The translations under genes were made by a program, and so were the position numbers. Source: JABDGM01 sp044868555 (lineage in GTDB: Bacteria > Planctomycetota > Planctomycetia > Pirellulales > Lacipirellulaceae). From it: a DNA stretch of 64,000 nt. The DNA lies in assembly GCA_044868555.1 (NCBI GenBank), contig JBIOWO010000137.1, forward strand, positions 1-64,000. Reading direction: 5' to 3'. The notes beneath the pieces are model-generated. The model did not search any database. It worked only from the letters and a program-made list of their open reading frames with translations, and had not been told where the DNA came from. Below are positions 1-7,962 of the stretch, piece by piece. The stretch's first letter is position 1; each line of letters begins with the position of its first letter.

Positions 1-2
1 CG

Positions 3-923
3 CAGTTAGTCGCAAAAGAGTCCCGACCCCCTTGCGCTGGACCGCCCTTCGAATGTCCGTTCTGTCCGGGGCAGGAGCACCGTACTCCGCCGTCCGTTTA
101 TGAGCGGGTCGATGCGGATGGCTCGTGGCGGGTTCGTGTCGTGCCGAATTTGTATCCGGCGGTGATGCTGCAGAATGCGGTTCTCCTGGCCGCTAAAGCG
201 GCCTCGCCGGGCTTGGATTCGGCCGTCGGCGCTCACGAGGTGATCATCGAGACGGCACGGCACATTGATCGCACGTCGGCGATCTCGGCGCGCCAATTGC
301 GCGATGTGTTGGAAGCGTATGGCGAGCGGCTCCGACATTGGCACGACGACGGCCGATTCCGTTACGGCCTGGTGTTCAAGAACCAGGGACCGCGGGCCGG
401 TGCTTCGCTTGCACATCTGCACAGCCAATTCGTCGCGCTACCTGCCGTGCCGTCGAACGTGGCGCGAGAAATGCGCCGCGCGGAACACGATTTTGCCAAG
501 AACCGGTCGTGCCCTTATTGCCGGCTGATTGAGCACGAGCGTTCGTCCGGCGAGCGGATCGTGCTGGACCGCGACGGATATGTCGCCTACTGCCCGTACG
601 CCAGTTGGCAACCGTGGGAGGTCTGGTTGCTGCCAGCCCAGCACCAGCCGTCCTTCGAGCGGCCGGATTCGCCGGCAGCCATGGATCGCCTGGCCGGTGT
701 GCTGCACGACTTGATTGGGCGGGTCGAGGCGATTGTGCCGGAAGCGAGCTACAACCTGCTGCTGCGGACCGCCCCGTGGATCGACGGCGTGGGGCCCTGG
801 TGCCATTGGCGGATCGAGTTGCTGCCGCGGGTGGCCGCCTTTGCCGGGCTCGAATTGGCAGCGGGAATCCACATCAATCCGCTCTCGCCGGAGCACGCGG
901 CCCAGCAACTTCGGACGGCGTAG
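3..923 (+). CDS. galT: Galactose-1-phosphate uridylyltransferase-like protein (5' end missing)
   Basis: The reading frame is open to the left edge, so the N-terminus is missing; 306 codons remain. GalT moves UMP between UDP-glucose and galactose-1-phosphate in the Leloir pathway. Visible motifs are CPFCPGQEH near the start of the visible part, resembling the metal-binding Cys motif of the family, a second CPYC pair in the middle, and the HIT-superfamily active site HLHSQ within GASLAHLHSQ, where the second His carries the uridylyl group. The usual motif is HPHxQ, so Pro is replaced by Leu. Other members of the branched GalT/ADP-glucose phosphorylase superfamily share these motifs, so the exact sugar nucleotide is not certain. 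The next gene (GH57) also acts on glucans, but 283 bases separate them. Confidence 0.8.
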   Translation, partial: QLVAKESRPPCAGPPFECPFCPGQEHRTPPSVYERVDADGSWRVRVVPNLYPAVMLQNAVLLAAKAASPGLDSAVGAHEVIIETARHIDRTSAISARQLRDVLEAYGERLRHWHDDGRFRYGLVFKNQGPRAGASLAHLHSQFVALPAVPSNVAREMRRAEHDFAKNRSCPYCRLIEHERSSGERIVLDRDGYVAYCPYASWQPWEVWLLPAQHQPSFERPDSPAAMDRLAGVLHDLIGRVEAIVPEASYNLLLRTAPWIDGVGPWCHWRIELLPRVAAFAGLELAAGIHINPLSPEHAAQQLRTA

Positions 924-1100
924 CTTTTTGCTGATTCGTGACCTAGATTTTGACGATTCGGTAAACTGCGACCCTTAGCGGGCAGTCTGCCTGATACAAC
1001 GGAAGTGCCGCGCGGCAGCATCCGGTTTTGCCGATCACGGAGGGTCGCCCGCGTAGACGCGTTATGCGGGATTGCGGTAGGATCGGAGTGTCGAAGTGCT

Positions 1101-1166
1101 GTAGCGGAATAGTGGAGTGGAGTAGATCAGATCTTTGCTGCTCCACTATTCCTCTACTCCACTCCG
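1101..1166. repeat. Word-repeat inverted element (tggagt word)
   Basis: The left side reads gtggagtggagtag and the right side carries ctactccactccg plus a further ctccactattcc, around a short spacer (about 1126-1140). It sits in the 283-base gap between galT and the GH57 gene. The same short word occurs several times on each side, so several pairings are possible. No U-tract follows, so it is not a clear terminator. Confidence 0.6.
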
Positions 1167-1206
1167 AATGCCGCTGCGGTCGATATTCTCAGTAAGGTTT
1201 CTCATA

Positions 1207-3444
1207 ATGAGTTCGACGCTTCGCCTGGTCCTGGTGTTCCACAACCATCAGCCGATCGGCAATTTCGACGGCGTCTTCGAGCAGGCCTACCAGGACAGCT
1301 ACCGCCCGTTCCTCGAAGTGTTTGAGCGGTATCCGAGTTTGCCCATCGCGCTGCACACCAGTGGCTCGCTGATGGAATGGCTCGTCTCGCGGCATCCGGA
1401 GTACATCGAGCGGCTGGCGGCGCTGGTGGCGGCCGGCCGGGTCGAGATCGTCGGCGGCGCGTACTACGAACCGATTTTGACGATGATTCCGTCGCGCGAC
1501 CGCGTGGGGCAGATCTCGCGGTACGCCAAGTGGTTGTCCGACCGGTTCGACACGACCGTGGGTGGCATGTGGATGCCCGAGCGGGTGTGGGAACAATCGC
1601 TCACCGGCGATCTGGTCGACGCCGGCGTGCGGTACACGCTGCTCGACGATTTCCACTTCAAAAACGCCGGCCTCGACGAAAACCAGCTCCACGGCTACTA
1701 CATCACTGAAGACGACACGAAGTTGCTGGCCGTATTGCCCGGCAGCGAGCGGTTGCGATACCTGATCCCGTTCCGCGAGCCGGACGAATCGATCAATTAC
1801 CTGCGCCAAATTGCCGACCGAGAGCCCGGGGCGGTGTGCGTGTTTGGCGACGACGGCGAGAAGTTCGGCAGTTGGCCCGGCACCAAGACGCATGTGTACG
1901 AGAACGGCTGGCTACGGCGGTTCTTCGACGCGCTGACCGCCAACCGCGACTGGTTGCAGGTCGTCACGCCGACGACGGCGCTCCAGGCGGTCCCGCCACT
2001 CGGCAAAATCTACATCCCGGAGGGCAGCTATCGGGAAATGACCGAATGGGTGCTGCCCACCGAGCGGCAGGTGGAGTTCGAAAATCTGCGTCATCGCTGG
2101 GAGCACGAAGGCCGCTGGCAGGAAGTGGCGCCGTTTGTCCGCGGCGGCTACTGGCGGAACTTCAAGGTGAAGTACCCCGAAACCAATGAGATGTACGCCC
2201 GCATGCAGATGGTCAGCCGGCGGCTACAGGAAATGGAGACCGCGGCCGCGAAGAGCTCAAACGGAGCTCCGCGGACGGGTCGCTTCAGTGACCGGTCGGC
2301 AACCGTTCAATCCCTCATTGATCAGGCTCGGACCGAGCTGTACCGCGGCCAGTGCAATTGCGGCTACTGGCACGGGGCGTTCGGCGGCGCTTATCTACCC
2401 CACCTCCGCAACGCGGTCTACGAGCATTTGATCGCGGCCGACAATTTGCTCGATGCGGTCCAAGGCCGCGGCCTGGCCGAAGGCGATCAGCCGTGGGTCG
2501 AGCTCACGTCGGACGATTACAACTTCGACGGCCGGCCGGAAGTCCGCCTGGCCAGCAACCGGCTCGTGGCCCTGGTATCGCCAGCCCACGGTGGTCATTT
2601 GTACGAACTGGACGTCCGCGCGATCCGCCACAACCTGCTCGCCACGCTCACCCGCCGCGAAGAGGCCTACCACCACAAAGTGAGGGCCGGCGAATCGGCG
2701 AGCGACGGCAACGTGGCCAGCATCCACGATCGCGTCGTGTTCAAGCAGGCCGGGCTCGACCAGAAGCTGCAATTCGACCGCTACCGCCGCAAGAGCCTGA
2801 TCGACCATTTTTATCCGGCCGACGTGTCGCTGGCTTCGGTCGTTGCCGGCAATTACCAGGAGCTGGGCGACTTCGTCGCCGGCCCGTTCGAAGCGCGGCT
2901 CCGCCGCAATGCGGACCGGATGCAGGTGCAGCTCACGCGCGAAGGACGGGTAGGCGATGAGGCCGTGCGAATCACCAAGGGCGTGACGCTCGAAGCGGGC
3001 GAGCAGGCGCTGGAAATTGCATACTTGATTGAGGGTCTGCCGGAGGGCCGGCAGTTTCATTTCGGCGTCGAGTTCAATTTCGCCGGCATGCCGGCCGGGC
3101 TCGTCGACCGCTACTTCCACGATGCCCGCGGCAGATCGCTGGGCCAACTCGGCTCACAGCTCGACCTGGCGAACGTCGACGCCGTGGGGCTGGCCGACGA
3201 ATGGCTGGGAATCGACGTGGAGCTCCGCGCCGACCGGCCCACGAACGTCTGGACCTACCCGATCGAAACGGTCAGCCAATCGGAAGCCGGCTTCGAGCTG
3301 GTCCACCAATCGGTCGTGGTCAATCCGCATTGGTTGGTCGAGGCCGACCATAACGGACGCTGGAACGTAACGCTGACGCTCGCGATCGACACCCGCGCCG
3401 CCGAGCGCCGCCCGAGCATCGCCGAAGTAATCGCCACGGCGTAG
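1207..3444 (+). CDS. GH57 alpha-amylase / 4-alpha-glucanotransferase
   Basis: A 745-residue glycoside hydrolase family 57 protein expected to cut and transfer alpha-1,4-glucan chains in the cytoplasm; no signal peptide is seen. The N-terminal catalytic domain (about residues 1-300) starts with the family motif HNHQPIGNF. It carries the nucleophile region GGMWMPERVWE (Glu at about 125) and the acid/base region GDDGEKFGSW (Asp at about 215-216), matching the Glu/Asp pair of Thermococcus 4-alpha-glucanotransferase. The DUF1925 and DUF1926 regions follow, giving the usual length for this subfamily. An upstream in-frame ATG at 1135 would add 24 residues encoded partly by a repeat; the ATG at 1207 is preferred because the conserved beta strand begins there and an AAGG lies at 1193-1196. 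Confidence 0.9.
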   Translation: MSSTLRLVLVFHNHQPIGNFDGVFEQAYQDSYRPFLEVFERYPSLPIALHTSGSLMEWLVSRHPEYIERLAALVAAGRVEIVGGAYYEPILTMIPSRDRVGQISRYAKWLSDRFDTTVGGMWMPERVWEQSLTGDLVDAGVRYTLLDDFHFKNAGLDENQLHGYYITEDDTKLLAVLPGSERLRYLIPFREPDESINYLRQIADREPGAVCVFGDDGEKFGSWPGTKTHVYENGWLRRFFDALTANRDWLQVVTPTTALQAVPPLGKIYIPEGSYREMTEWVLPTERQVEFENLRHRWEHEGRWQEVAPFVRGGYWRNFKVKYPETNEMYARMQMVSRRLQEMETAAAKSSNGAPRTGRFSDRSATVQSLIDQARTELYRGQCNCGYWHGAFGGAYLPHLRNAVYEHLIAADNLLDAVQGRGLAEGDQPWVELTSDDYNFDGRPEVRLASNRLVALVSPAHGGHLYELDVRAIRHNLLATLTRREEAYHHKVRAGESASDGNVASIHDRVVFKQAGLDQKLQFDRYRRKSLIDHFYPADVSLASVVAGNYQELGDFVAGPFEARLRRNADRMQVQLTREGRVGDEAVRITKGVTLEAGEQALEIAYLIEGLPEGRQFHFGVEFNFAGMPAGLVDRYFHDARGRSLGQLGSQLDLANVDAVGLADEWLGIDVELRADRPTNVWTYPIETVSQSEAGFELVHQSVVVNPHWLVEADHNGRWNVTLTLAIDTRAAERRPSIAEVIATA

Positions 3445-3450
3445 CGCACC

Positions 3451-3538
3451 ATATAGCCGACCCATCTTGGGTCGGAGGACAGGGCGTCGTTCTGCGTATT
3501 TGGTCGTTGCGGAACCGGCCAAGATGGCCGGGCTATGT
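3451..3538. repeat. Inverted-repeat element, copy 1 (gacccatcttgggtc / ggccaagatggcc)
   Basis: The arms atagccgacccatcttggg (3453 on) and ccaagatggccgggctat (ending 3536) pair over about 20 bases. It lies between the stops of the convergent GH57 and bioD genes. An inverted copy of the same element is at 5175-5241, so the bioD-aroE pair is bracketed by two opposite copies. Confidence 0.7.
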
Positions 3539-4228
3539 TCCATTGCGAGCGTTGCCCGCAATCTTCCACCAATCGATCTCGCGATCGAATCCGCCGCCGA
3601 ATTCCACGGCGGCCAGCAGCGGCGCCACGCATCGCCGCGCGAGTTCATCTCGGTTGCTGTCCGTGCTCGCATCATCCGCTTGCCGGGCCGGCCTATTGAG
3701 CACGATGCCGGTCACGTCGAGGCCGTCGCAATAAGTGCTGGCAGTAATCAGCGTCTGCAACGTGGCGTTGATCGTGCCCAGCACGTTGGCCGAGACGACG
3801 ACCAGCGGATAGCCGAACTCGGCCGCCATGTCGGCGTTGTAGCCGTCGTCACTGACGGGCGACATCAGTCCGCCCGCCCCTTCCACGAGCACGATGTCGC
3901 TCGTCTCGCGCCAGAAGGCTATGCCGTCGCGCAACAATTTCGGATCAACCTGCCGGCCCTCCGCCCGCGCGGCGAGATGCGGCGCCAACCGCGCGGCAAA
4001 GCGCTGTGGACAAACGTGTTCCAAAGCTCCCGGTCGCCCCGCCGCCTCCCACAACGCGACTGCATCGGCGGAAACCATGACACCATCGCGCAATTCACAA
4101 TCGCTCGCCACCGGCTTGTAAACGCCAACACGCTTTCCAGCCGCGTGAAGCGCGCGGGCAATGAGCACACCGATGTACGTCTTGCCGACGCCCGTTCCTG
4201 TACCCGTGATGAAAAGACCGCGCCTCAT
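3533..4228 (-). CDS. bioD: ATP-dependent dethiobiotin synthetase
   Basis: A 231-residue protein that closes the ureido ring of dethiobiotin from 7,8-diaminopelargonic acid, CO2 and ATP, the penultimate step of biotin synthesis. The N-terminus MRRGLFITGTGTGVGKT is the BioD P-loop (Lys16, Thr17). The second signature, VEGAGGLMSPVSDD, and the VVSANVLGTINATLQT segment typical of the nucleotide site are present. Length is normal for the family. No other biotin gene is in the window. The stop codon lies inside the inverted-repeat element that ends at 3538, so the last residues partly derive from it. The aroE-like gene is upstream on the same strand, with another hairpin element between them. Confidence 0.93.
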   Translation of the reverse strand: MRRGLFITGTGTGVGKTYIGVLIARALHAAGKRVGVYKPVASDCELRDGVMVSADAVALWEAAGRPGALEHVCPQRFAARLAPHLAARAEGRQVDPKLLRDGIAFWRETSDIVLVEGAGGLMSPVSDDGYNADMAAEFGYPLVVVSANVLGTINATLQTLITASTYCDGLDVTGIVLNRPARQADDASTDSNRDELARRCVAPLLAAVEFGGGFDREIDWWKIAGNARNGT

Positions 4229-4230
4229 AA

Positions 4231-4309
4231 ATTTGGCGAGTCCGCTTCAGCGGGCGGGTGGCTCGAGGTCGATCACCCGTCCGCTGAAGCGGACTCGCCG
4301 CCGCTAAAT
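4231..4309. repeat. Inverted-repeat element (ggcgagtccgcttcagcggg)
   Basis: The arms at 4235-4260 and 4274-4301 are nearly perfect inverted copies (ggcgagtccgcttcagcggg against ccgctgaagcggactcgcc). The element separates bioD from aroE and overlaps the aroE stop. The first 24 bases of the left arm recur exactly inside fmt at 59778-59801. Confidence 0.75.
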
Positions 4310-5155
4310 CCCCAGGAACTCTTCCGCCGCCTCGCGCATCGAGACCGTGTCGGGAAGCTGGCCCGTCCACGTCCGCAGGGCGAGGGCCGTCTGCTGGACG
4401 AAGATTTGCAAGCCGTCGATGGTTCGGCAGCCGCGCTCGGCCGCCTGACGTGTGAGCCACGTGCGGGACGCGTTATACGCCACGTCGGCCACGACGAGCT
4501 TCGGCCCCAGCGATGCCGGGTCGAGCGGCAACCTGGCCGCGGCATCCACCGTGCTCTGCGACGTGGCGTTCACCAGCACGGCGATCTCCGGCTCGATGGT
4601 GACGAATGCGCCGCCCAGATTCATTAGGGTCGCCGCTGCGGCCGTCTGCTCCCGAATGAGCTCGACCAATCGTCCGCCTTTTTCGGCCGAGCGGCACGCC
4701 ACCGTGATGGCCGTGATGCCAGCGTCGGCCAATGCGACCGCGATCGCCCGCGCGATGCGGCCCGAGCCGACGACCAGGGCCCGCTTGCCGACCAGGTTCG
4801 CGTGCTGCCGGATGAGTTCGACCAGAGCGGCCCCCTCGGTGTTGTCGCCGACGAGCCGATCGCCCTCGGTGGAGATGACGTTGACCGAGCCGCATTTTTT
4901 GGCTCGATCGGACACGCCGTCGAGATGTTCGATCACCGTCTCCTGGAACGGCTCGCCGATTTTCACGCCGTGGAAGCCGAGCGCTCGGATCCCGCGCATC
5001 GCGTCGCCCAAGCGCGGCGGCTCCACTTCGAACGTCATGAACCGCCAGTCGAGGCCCGACAGCGCGAAGGCCTGCTCGACCATATACTGCGTCGGATTGC
5101 CGGCCACCGGACAGGCGACGAGGCAGCATTTTTCGATGAGCGTGGCACTGGGCAC
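4304..5155 (-). CDS. Shikimate dehydrogenase-like protein with lost catalytic residues
   Basis: About 283 residues with the AroE fold: an N-terminal substrate domain followed by a Rossmann NADP domain (GSGRIARAI), then the INATS-like VNATS and the C-terminal GLQIFVQQTALA helix. Against E. coli AroE the alignment runs without gaps through the active site: VTVPFKEE becomes IGEPFQET, so the catalytic Lys is Gln; NTDG becomes NTEG, so the catalytic Asp is Glu; the SxSP substrate motif is absent (GNPTQYMVEQAF); VNT is VNV. Family membership is clear but ordinary shikimate dehydrogenase activity is doubtful, so no aroE symbol is given. The frame is open upstream to 5296; a GTG at 5155 just before the first conserved beta strand is preferred, because further upstream the sequence belongs to a repeat. 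Confidence 0.75.
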   Translation of the reverse strand: MPSATLIEKCCLVACPVAGNPTQYMVEQAFALSGLDWRFMTFEVEPPRLGDAMRGIRALGFHGVKIGEPFQETVIEHLDGVSDRAKKCGSVNVISTEGDRLVGDNTEGAALVELIRQHANLVGKRALVVGSGRIARAIAVALADAGITAITVACRSAEKGGRLVELIREQTAAAATLMNLGGAFVTIEPEIAVLVNATSQSTVDAAARLPLDPASLGPKLVVADVAYNASRTWLTRQAAERGCRTIDGLQIFVQQTALALRTWTGQLPDTVSMREAAEEFLGI

Positions 5156-5174
5156 GGAAGCTAGACTTTCATTA

Positions 5175-5241
5175 CATAGCCCGACCATCCTGGCCGGATT
5201 CATCGCGGGCGCAACGGCACCGACCCAAGATGGGTCGGCTA
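5175..5241. repeat. Inverted-repeat element, copy 2, opposite orientation
   Basis: Reads catagcccgaccatcctgg at the left and ccgacccaagatgggtcgg at the right. Its reverse complement matches the element at 3451-3538 with a shorter spacer and a few changes, so the two copies flank bioD-aroE in inverted orientation. Confidence 0.7.
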
Positions 5242-5313
5242 GGTGAACTCGCCACCAATCAGCAGACCGATTATTCTGACGACTGGCCAGCCGCATTGCA
5301 ACGTCGCTACATC

Positions 5314-6096
5314 ATGCCCCAACGATCACCCGTCACGTTCTGGCTGCTGCTGGCCGCGACGCTCGCAGTGTACGCCGTCGCGATTTCGTGGGTGGCATCG
5401 GGACCCTTTCCCACACCGGTACACGCTTGGGCGATCTTCGACGCTCTGACGTTCGGTCAGTTGAGCCTCATTTGCATATGGTCTGCGCTGCGGCCGGTGA
5501 AGACAGCCTGGTCGCGAATCGCGCCGATCGCTGCCGTGCCGCTGGCGGCGGTCCTGGTCGCCGCGGTCGTCCAAGATCCGGTCGCATTTTGGACCGGATT
5601 TTCGGTTTACTTGTTTTATTATGGGCTTTGCGCGGGACTGCTGCTGGCCGTTCTATGGTTCCTGCGGCGAACCAGGTTTTGGCAACGTCGCTTTGGCACG
5701 CCTCGCGTCTGGCAGTTCTCGTTGGCAGAACTGCTCATTGTGATGACGGCTGTCGCCGTGTTGGCGACAGCCATGCGCGACACTCCGTTTCTTGGGGGCG
5801 ATGGCTGGCTGGCCATCGCATTCATTGTCAGCTCCGTCGCCATCGCACTCGCCAACGTCCTGATATGGAGTCTCTCGATCCACTGGCTGTTACGGCTTTC
5901 TGGTGCGACAAGCATCGCTCTGATACTTGGAGTTGTCCTCGCACTGGCAACCGGCTTCGAACCGATTGTCGCAAGGATTATTGGCGGCGATCTGCTCATT
6001 CAATCGGTCGTGCTCTCGATTTGGCTGGGGGCCGGGGTTATCTTGCCGGCAGCATGCGAGGCAACCGCCGGCGAGACGCCGCCACCCATCCCGTAA
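5314..6096 (+). CDS. Multi-pass membrane protein of unknown function
   Basis: A 260-residue hydrophobic protein with roughly seven to eight predicted membrane spans. It has no catalytic motif I recognise. A stretch near the middle, WQFSLAELLIVMTAVAVLA, resembles the FSLxxLLxxxT membrane segment seen in many uncharacterised planctomycete membrane proteins. The ATG at 5314 directly precedes the first hydrophobic segment; an upstream in-frame ATG at 5230 would add residues from the repeat region. The 3' end overlaps the convergent gene at 6038 by 59 bases. Confidence 0.65.
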   Translation: MPQRSPVTFWLLLAATLAVYAVAISWVASGPFPTPVHAWAIFDALTFGQLSLICIWSALRPVKTAWSRIAPIAAVPLAAVLVAAVVQDPVAFWTGFSVYLFYYGLCAGLLLAVLWFLRRTRFWQRRFGTPRVWQFSLAELLIVMTAVAVLATAMRDTPFLGGDGWLAIAFIVSSVAIALANVLIWSLSIHWLLRLSGATSIALILGVVLALATGFEPIVARIIGGDLLIQSVVLSIWLGAGVILPAACEATAGETPPPIP

Positions 6097-6928
6097 TGGC
6101 GAGCAGCACGAGTGTCGCAGTTGCCGGCTCGGGCACGACGATCGACCCCAATGCCGCGTGGGACACCGCCACACCGTCGATTTCGAAATTGAGACTCGTG
6201 CCGGCGTCGCCGTCGTCGGCCAGCGAGAAACGGATGAAGCCGACCTGGGCCAGGCCGGTGCCGGAAATGTCGAGCCACTTGCCGCCGCCGGCGCCGGCGA
6301 GCAGATCGAGCATGTCCGGCCCGCCGGCGTCGAAGTACTTCAGGCCGTTGAAGCTGGCGAGGCTGCCCGTGAACGGCTGTTGAAAATCGCTCGGCACGCT
6401 GCCGGGCGTCCCCGAGAATGGATCGGTCAGGTCCGTATAGCCGTTGGCTGGAATATCGAATGCCACGTTGCCCAGACTCACCCAGTTGGTGCCATTCGCG
6501 CTCACTTCGACGAGCGCGCTATCTGGCGGACCGAAGCCGCCGGCCGGATTGCCAGCCTGACCATTCGGATAGTTGACGTCGACCAGTCCGAAGTTCGCAA
6601 AGATACCGATCTCTGGTAGCGTCAGCTGTGGAATGGCATAGTTCGCCAGCCGCAGCGTAAGATGCCCGTCCTCGCCCACCGAGACGATATCGGTGTTGCG
6701 GTAGGGCGGATTGAAGGGCGAAACGACTCCGTCGAATGGCCCCGTGCCGGTGACGCGCGCCGGTTCGCCAAGCGCCGCGGCCGACATTGTGTATCCACCT
6801 GGGGCGGGCGTCGTGCCTGCCGAGTACGACGCCACATTGGCGGCAAATTGGGCTTCAACATTCCGCCCATCGGCAGCGAACAAGATTGCCAAACACGTGA
6901 ACAGAAACAGCTTTCTCACCAGGAACAT
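6038..6928 (-). CDS. Secreted protein with PEP-CTERM sorting signal
   Basis: 296 residues with a signal peptide at the N-terminus (MFLVRKLFLFTCLAILFAADG) and a C-terminal VPEP motif, a hydrophobic span (TATLVLLAITGWVA) and a basic tail (SRRRLPR). This is the tripartite signal cut by exosortase-type enzymes in organisms with an EPS-linked surface. The body is rich in beta strands and small residues, and contains PEIGIFANFGLVDVNYPNGQ; I cannot name a catalytic domain. A good ribosome site (AAGGAGA, about eight bases before the ATG) supports the start. It lies 62 bases downstream of the riboswitch-led genes on the same strand and could be co-transcribed, although a hairpin element sits in and before the gap. 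Confidence 0.8.
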   Translation of the reverse strand: MFLVRKLFLFTCLAILFAADGRNVEAQFAANVASYSAGTTPAPGGYTMSAAALGEPARVTGTGPFDGVVSPFNPPYRNTDIVSVGEDGHLTLRLANYAIPQLTLPEIGIFANFGLVDVNYPNGQAGNPAGGFGPPDSALVEVSANGTNWVSLGNVAFDIPANGYTDLTDPFSGTPGSVPSDFQQPFTGSLASFNGLKYFDAGGPDMLDLLAGAGGGKWLDISGTGLAQVGFIRFSLADDGDAGTSLNFEIDGVAVSHAALGSIVVPEPATATLVLLAITGWVAASRRRLPRMLPAR

Positions 6929-6960
6929 TAGTCAATCTCCTTTCAAATCAACAGGAACTG

Positions 6961-7026
6961 CCGCAGAAGACGCAGATTAGCGCAGATGGCTTATTGCACA
7001 TCTGTGATCATCTGCGCAATCTGCGG
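6961..7026. repeat. Word-repeat inverted element (cgcagatt word)
   Basis: The left arm cgcagattagcgcagatg (6971-6988) pairs with catctgcgcaatctgcgg (7009-7026). Between them lies cacatctgtgat, a further variant of the same word. The right half encodes the last dozen residues of the gene at 6991-7962. Confidence 0.75.
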
Positions 7027-7962
7027 CCAATTACGAAACCGCGTCGCCGTCGAGACTATAGTCAGGTAAATAAGAATTTGGATTGCACTTAGAGGCTCCG
7101 GTACTATGCTCGCAGTTGCGTCGGTCGTTGCTGGTTCGTTGGCGTACTGCTCGCGCCAGATCACGTAGTCGGCCGCGTCGACGACGCCGTTTCGATTGGC
7201 GTCGGCGGCGAGTTGCGACGTCGAGCCAAATGCAGCCCGCCAGATGTTGTAATCCGCGGCGTCCACCTCTCCGTCCCGATTGAAGTCGCCGGGCGGGTAG
7301 GGCGAAGGCGCCGCATGTGGATTGGCGGCGAACGCTGCGAAGTTGAACGACGGCGAATAGACCCAACTGTCCCAAGAACCGTCCGCCAGATTGCGCCCCG
7401 CCATGCCCTTCGGCGCATCGACGAAATTGCCGCCGTCGTACGGATTGGCGCCCAGCGGCGATTCCATGCCGTAGTGCCAGAAGCCGGTGAACCAACCTTC
7501 GGCGTACAAATCACCCGGATCGACGGCCTCGGAAAGATCGGCCGGGCCGCTGAAGGCGACTCCCTGGCTGTCAAAGGTTACCGTCGGGTCATCGATCTCG
7601 AAAACTGCGTCGTCATTTGCGTCGTAACCCAGTCCGTAGACGATCGTGGGTTCCGCCTGGCCGCCGCCGAGGCGGGCAAACAGCCGTGGATCGGCAGCAA
7701 CGATGGCCCGCAGCATGTCGCGTCCTTTCGCGGCGTCGTCCCAGCGATAACCCCACGCGAGCGCCGGCGGTTCCGCCGCGTTCTCCACCCAATCGATCAC
7801 CAGCGCCGAGCGACTCGCGCCGTCGCCGACCCAGAACTCGATCTCGTCGAACGAAAAGGGCGCGGCGAGCGCGGCGGCATGCGCAGCCAGCGCGAAGACG
7901 CAAGCGATCCCAATTTGCAATTTGCAATTTGCATTTTGCATTTTGCCGTTCCTGCTCCTCAT
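6991..7962 (-). CDS. Dockerin-repeat surface protein, second gene after the B12 riboswitch
   Basis: 323 residues. A signal peptide (IACVFALAAHAAALAAP) is preceded by MQNANCKLQI, encoded by a gcaaattgc repeat. The mature domain begins FSFDEIEFWVGDGASRSALV and has a conserved-looking WGYRWDDAAKGRDMLRAI segment. Two dockerin-like calcium loops follow (GDFNRDGEVDAADYNIWR and DANRNGVVDAADYVIWR), then VPEPL and a hydrophobic segment that ends in residues encoded by the hairpin element at 7009-7026 rather than the normal Arg-rich tail. The start overlaps the upstream DUF1559 stop as ATGA, so the two are translationally coupled and both follow the cobalamin riboswitch. Function is unknown; a B12-related surface role is an inference from the riboswitch only. 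Confidence 0.8.
   Translation of the reverse strand: MRSRNGKMQNANCKLQIGIACVFALAAHAAALAAPFSFDEIEFWVGDGASRSALVIDWVENAAEPPALAWGYRWDDAAKGRDMLRAIVAADPRLFARLGGGQAEPTIVYGLGYDANDDAVFEIDDPTVTFDSQGVAFSGPADLSEAVDPGDLYAEGWFTGFWHYGMESPLGANPYDGGNFVDAPKGMAGRNLADGSWDSWVYSPSFNFAAFAANPHAAPSPYPPGDFNRDGEVDAADYNIWRAAFGSTSQLAADANRNGVVDAADYVIWREQYANEPATTDATASIVPEPLSAIQILIYLTIVSTATRFRNWPQIAQMITDVQ
7911..7947. repeat. gcaaattgc/gcaaaatgc word repeat, copy 1
   Basis: On the plus strand three caattt words are followed by two gcatttt words. Read on the minus strand it encodes MQNANCKLQI at the start of the gene at 6991-7962. A second copy lies at 18738-18775. Confidence 0.8.

Noticed and set aside
3467..4627. A 386-codon plus-strand frame opposite bioD and aroE
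   Set aside because: Both minus-strand genes are recognisable by motif, and the plus frame has no domain or ribosome site.
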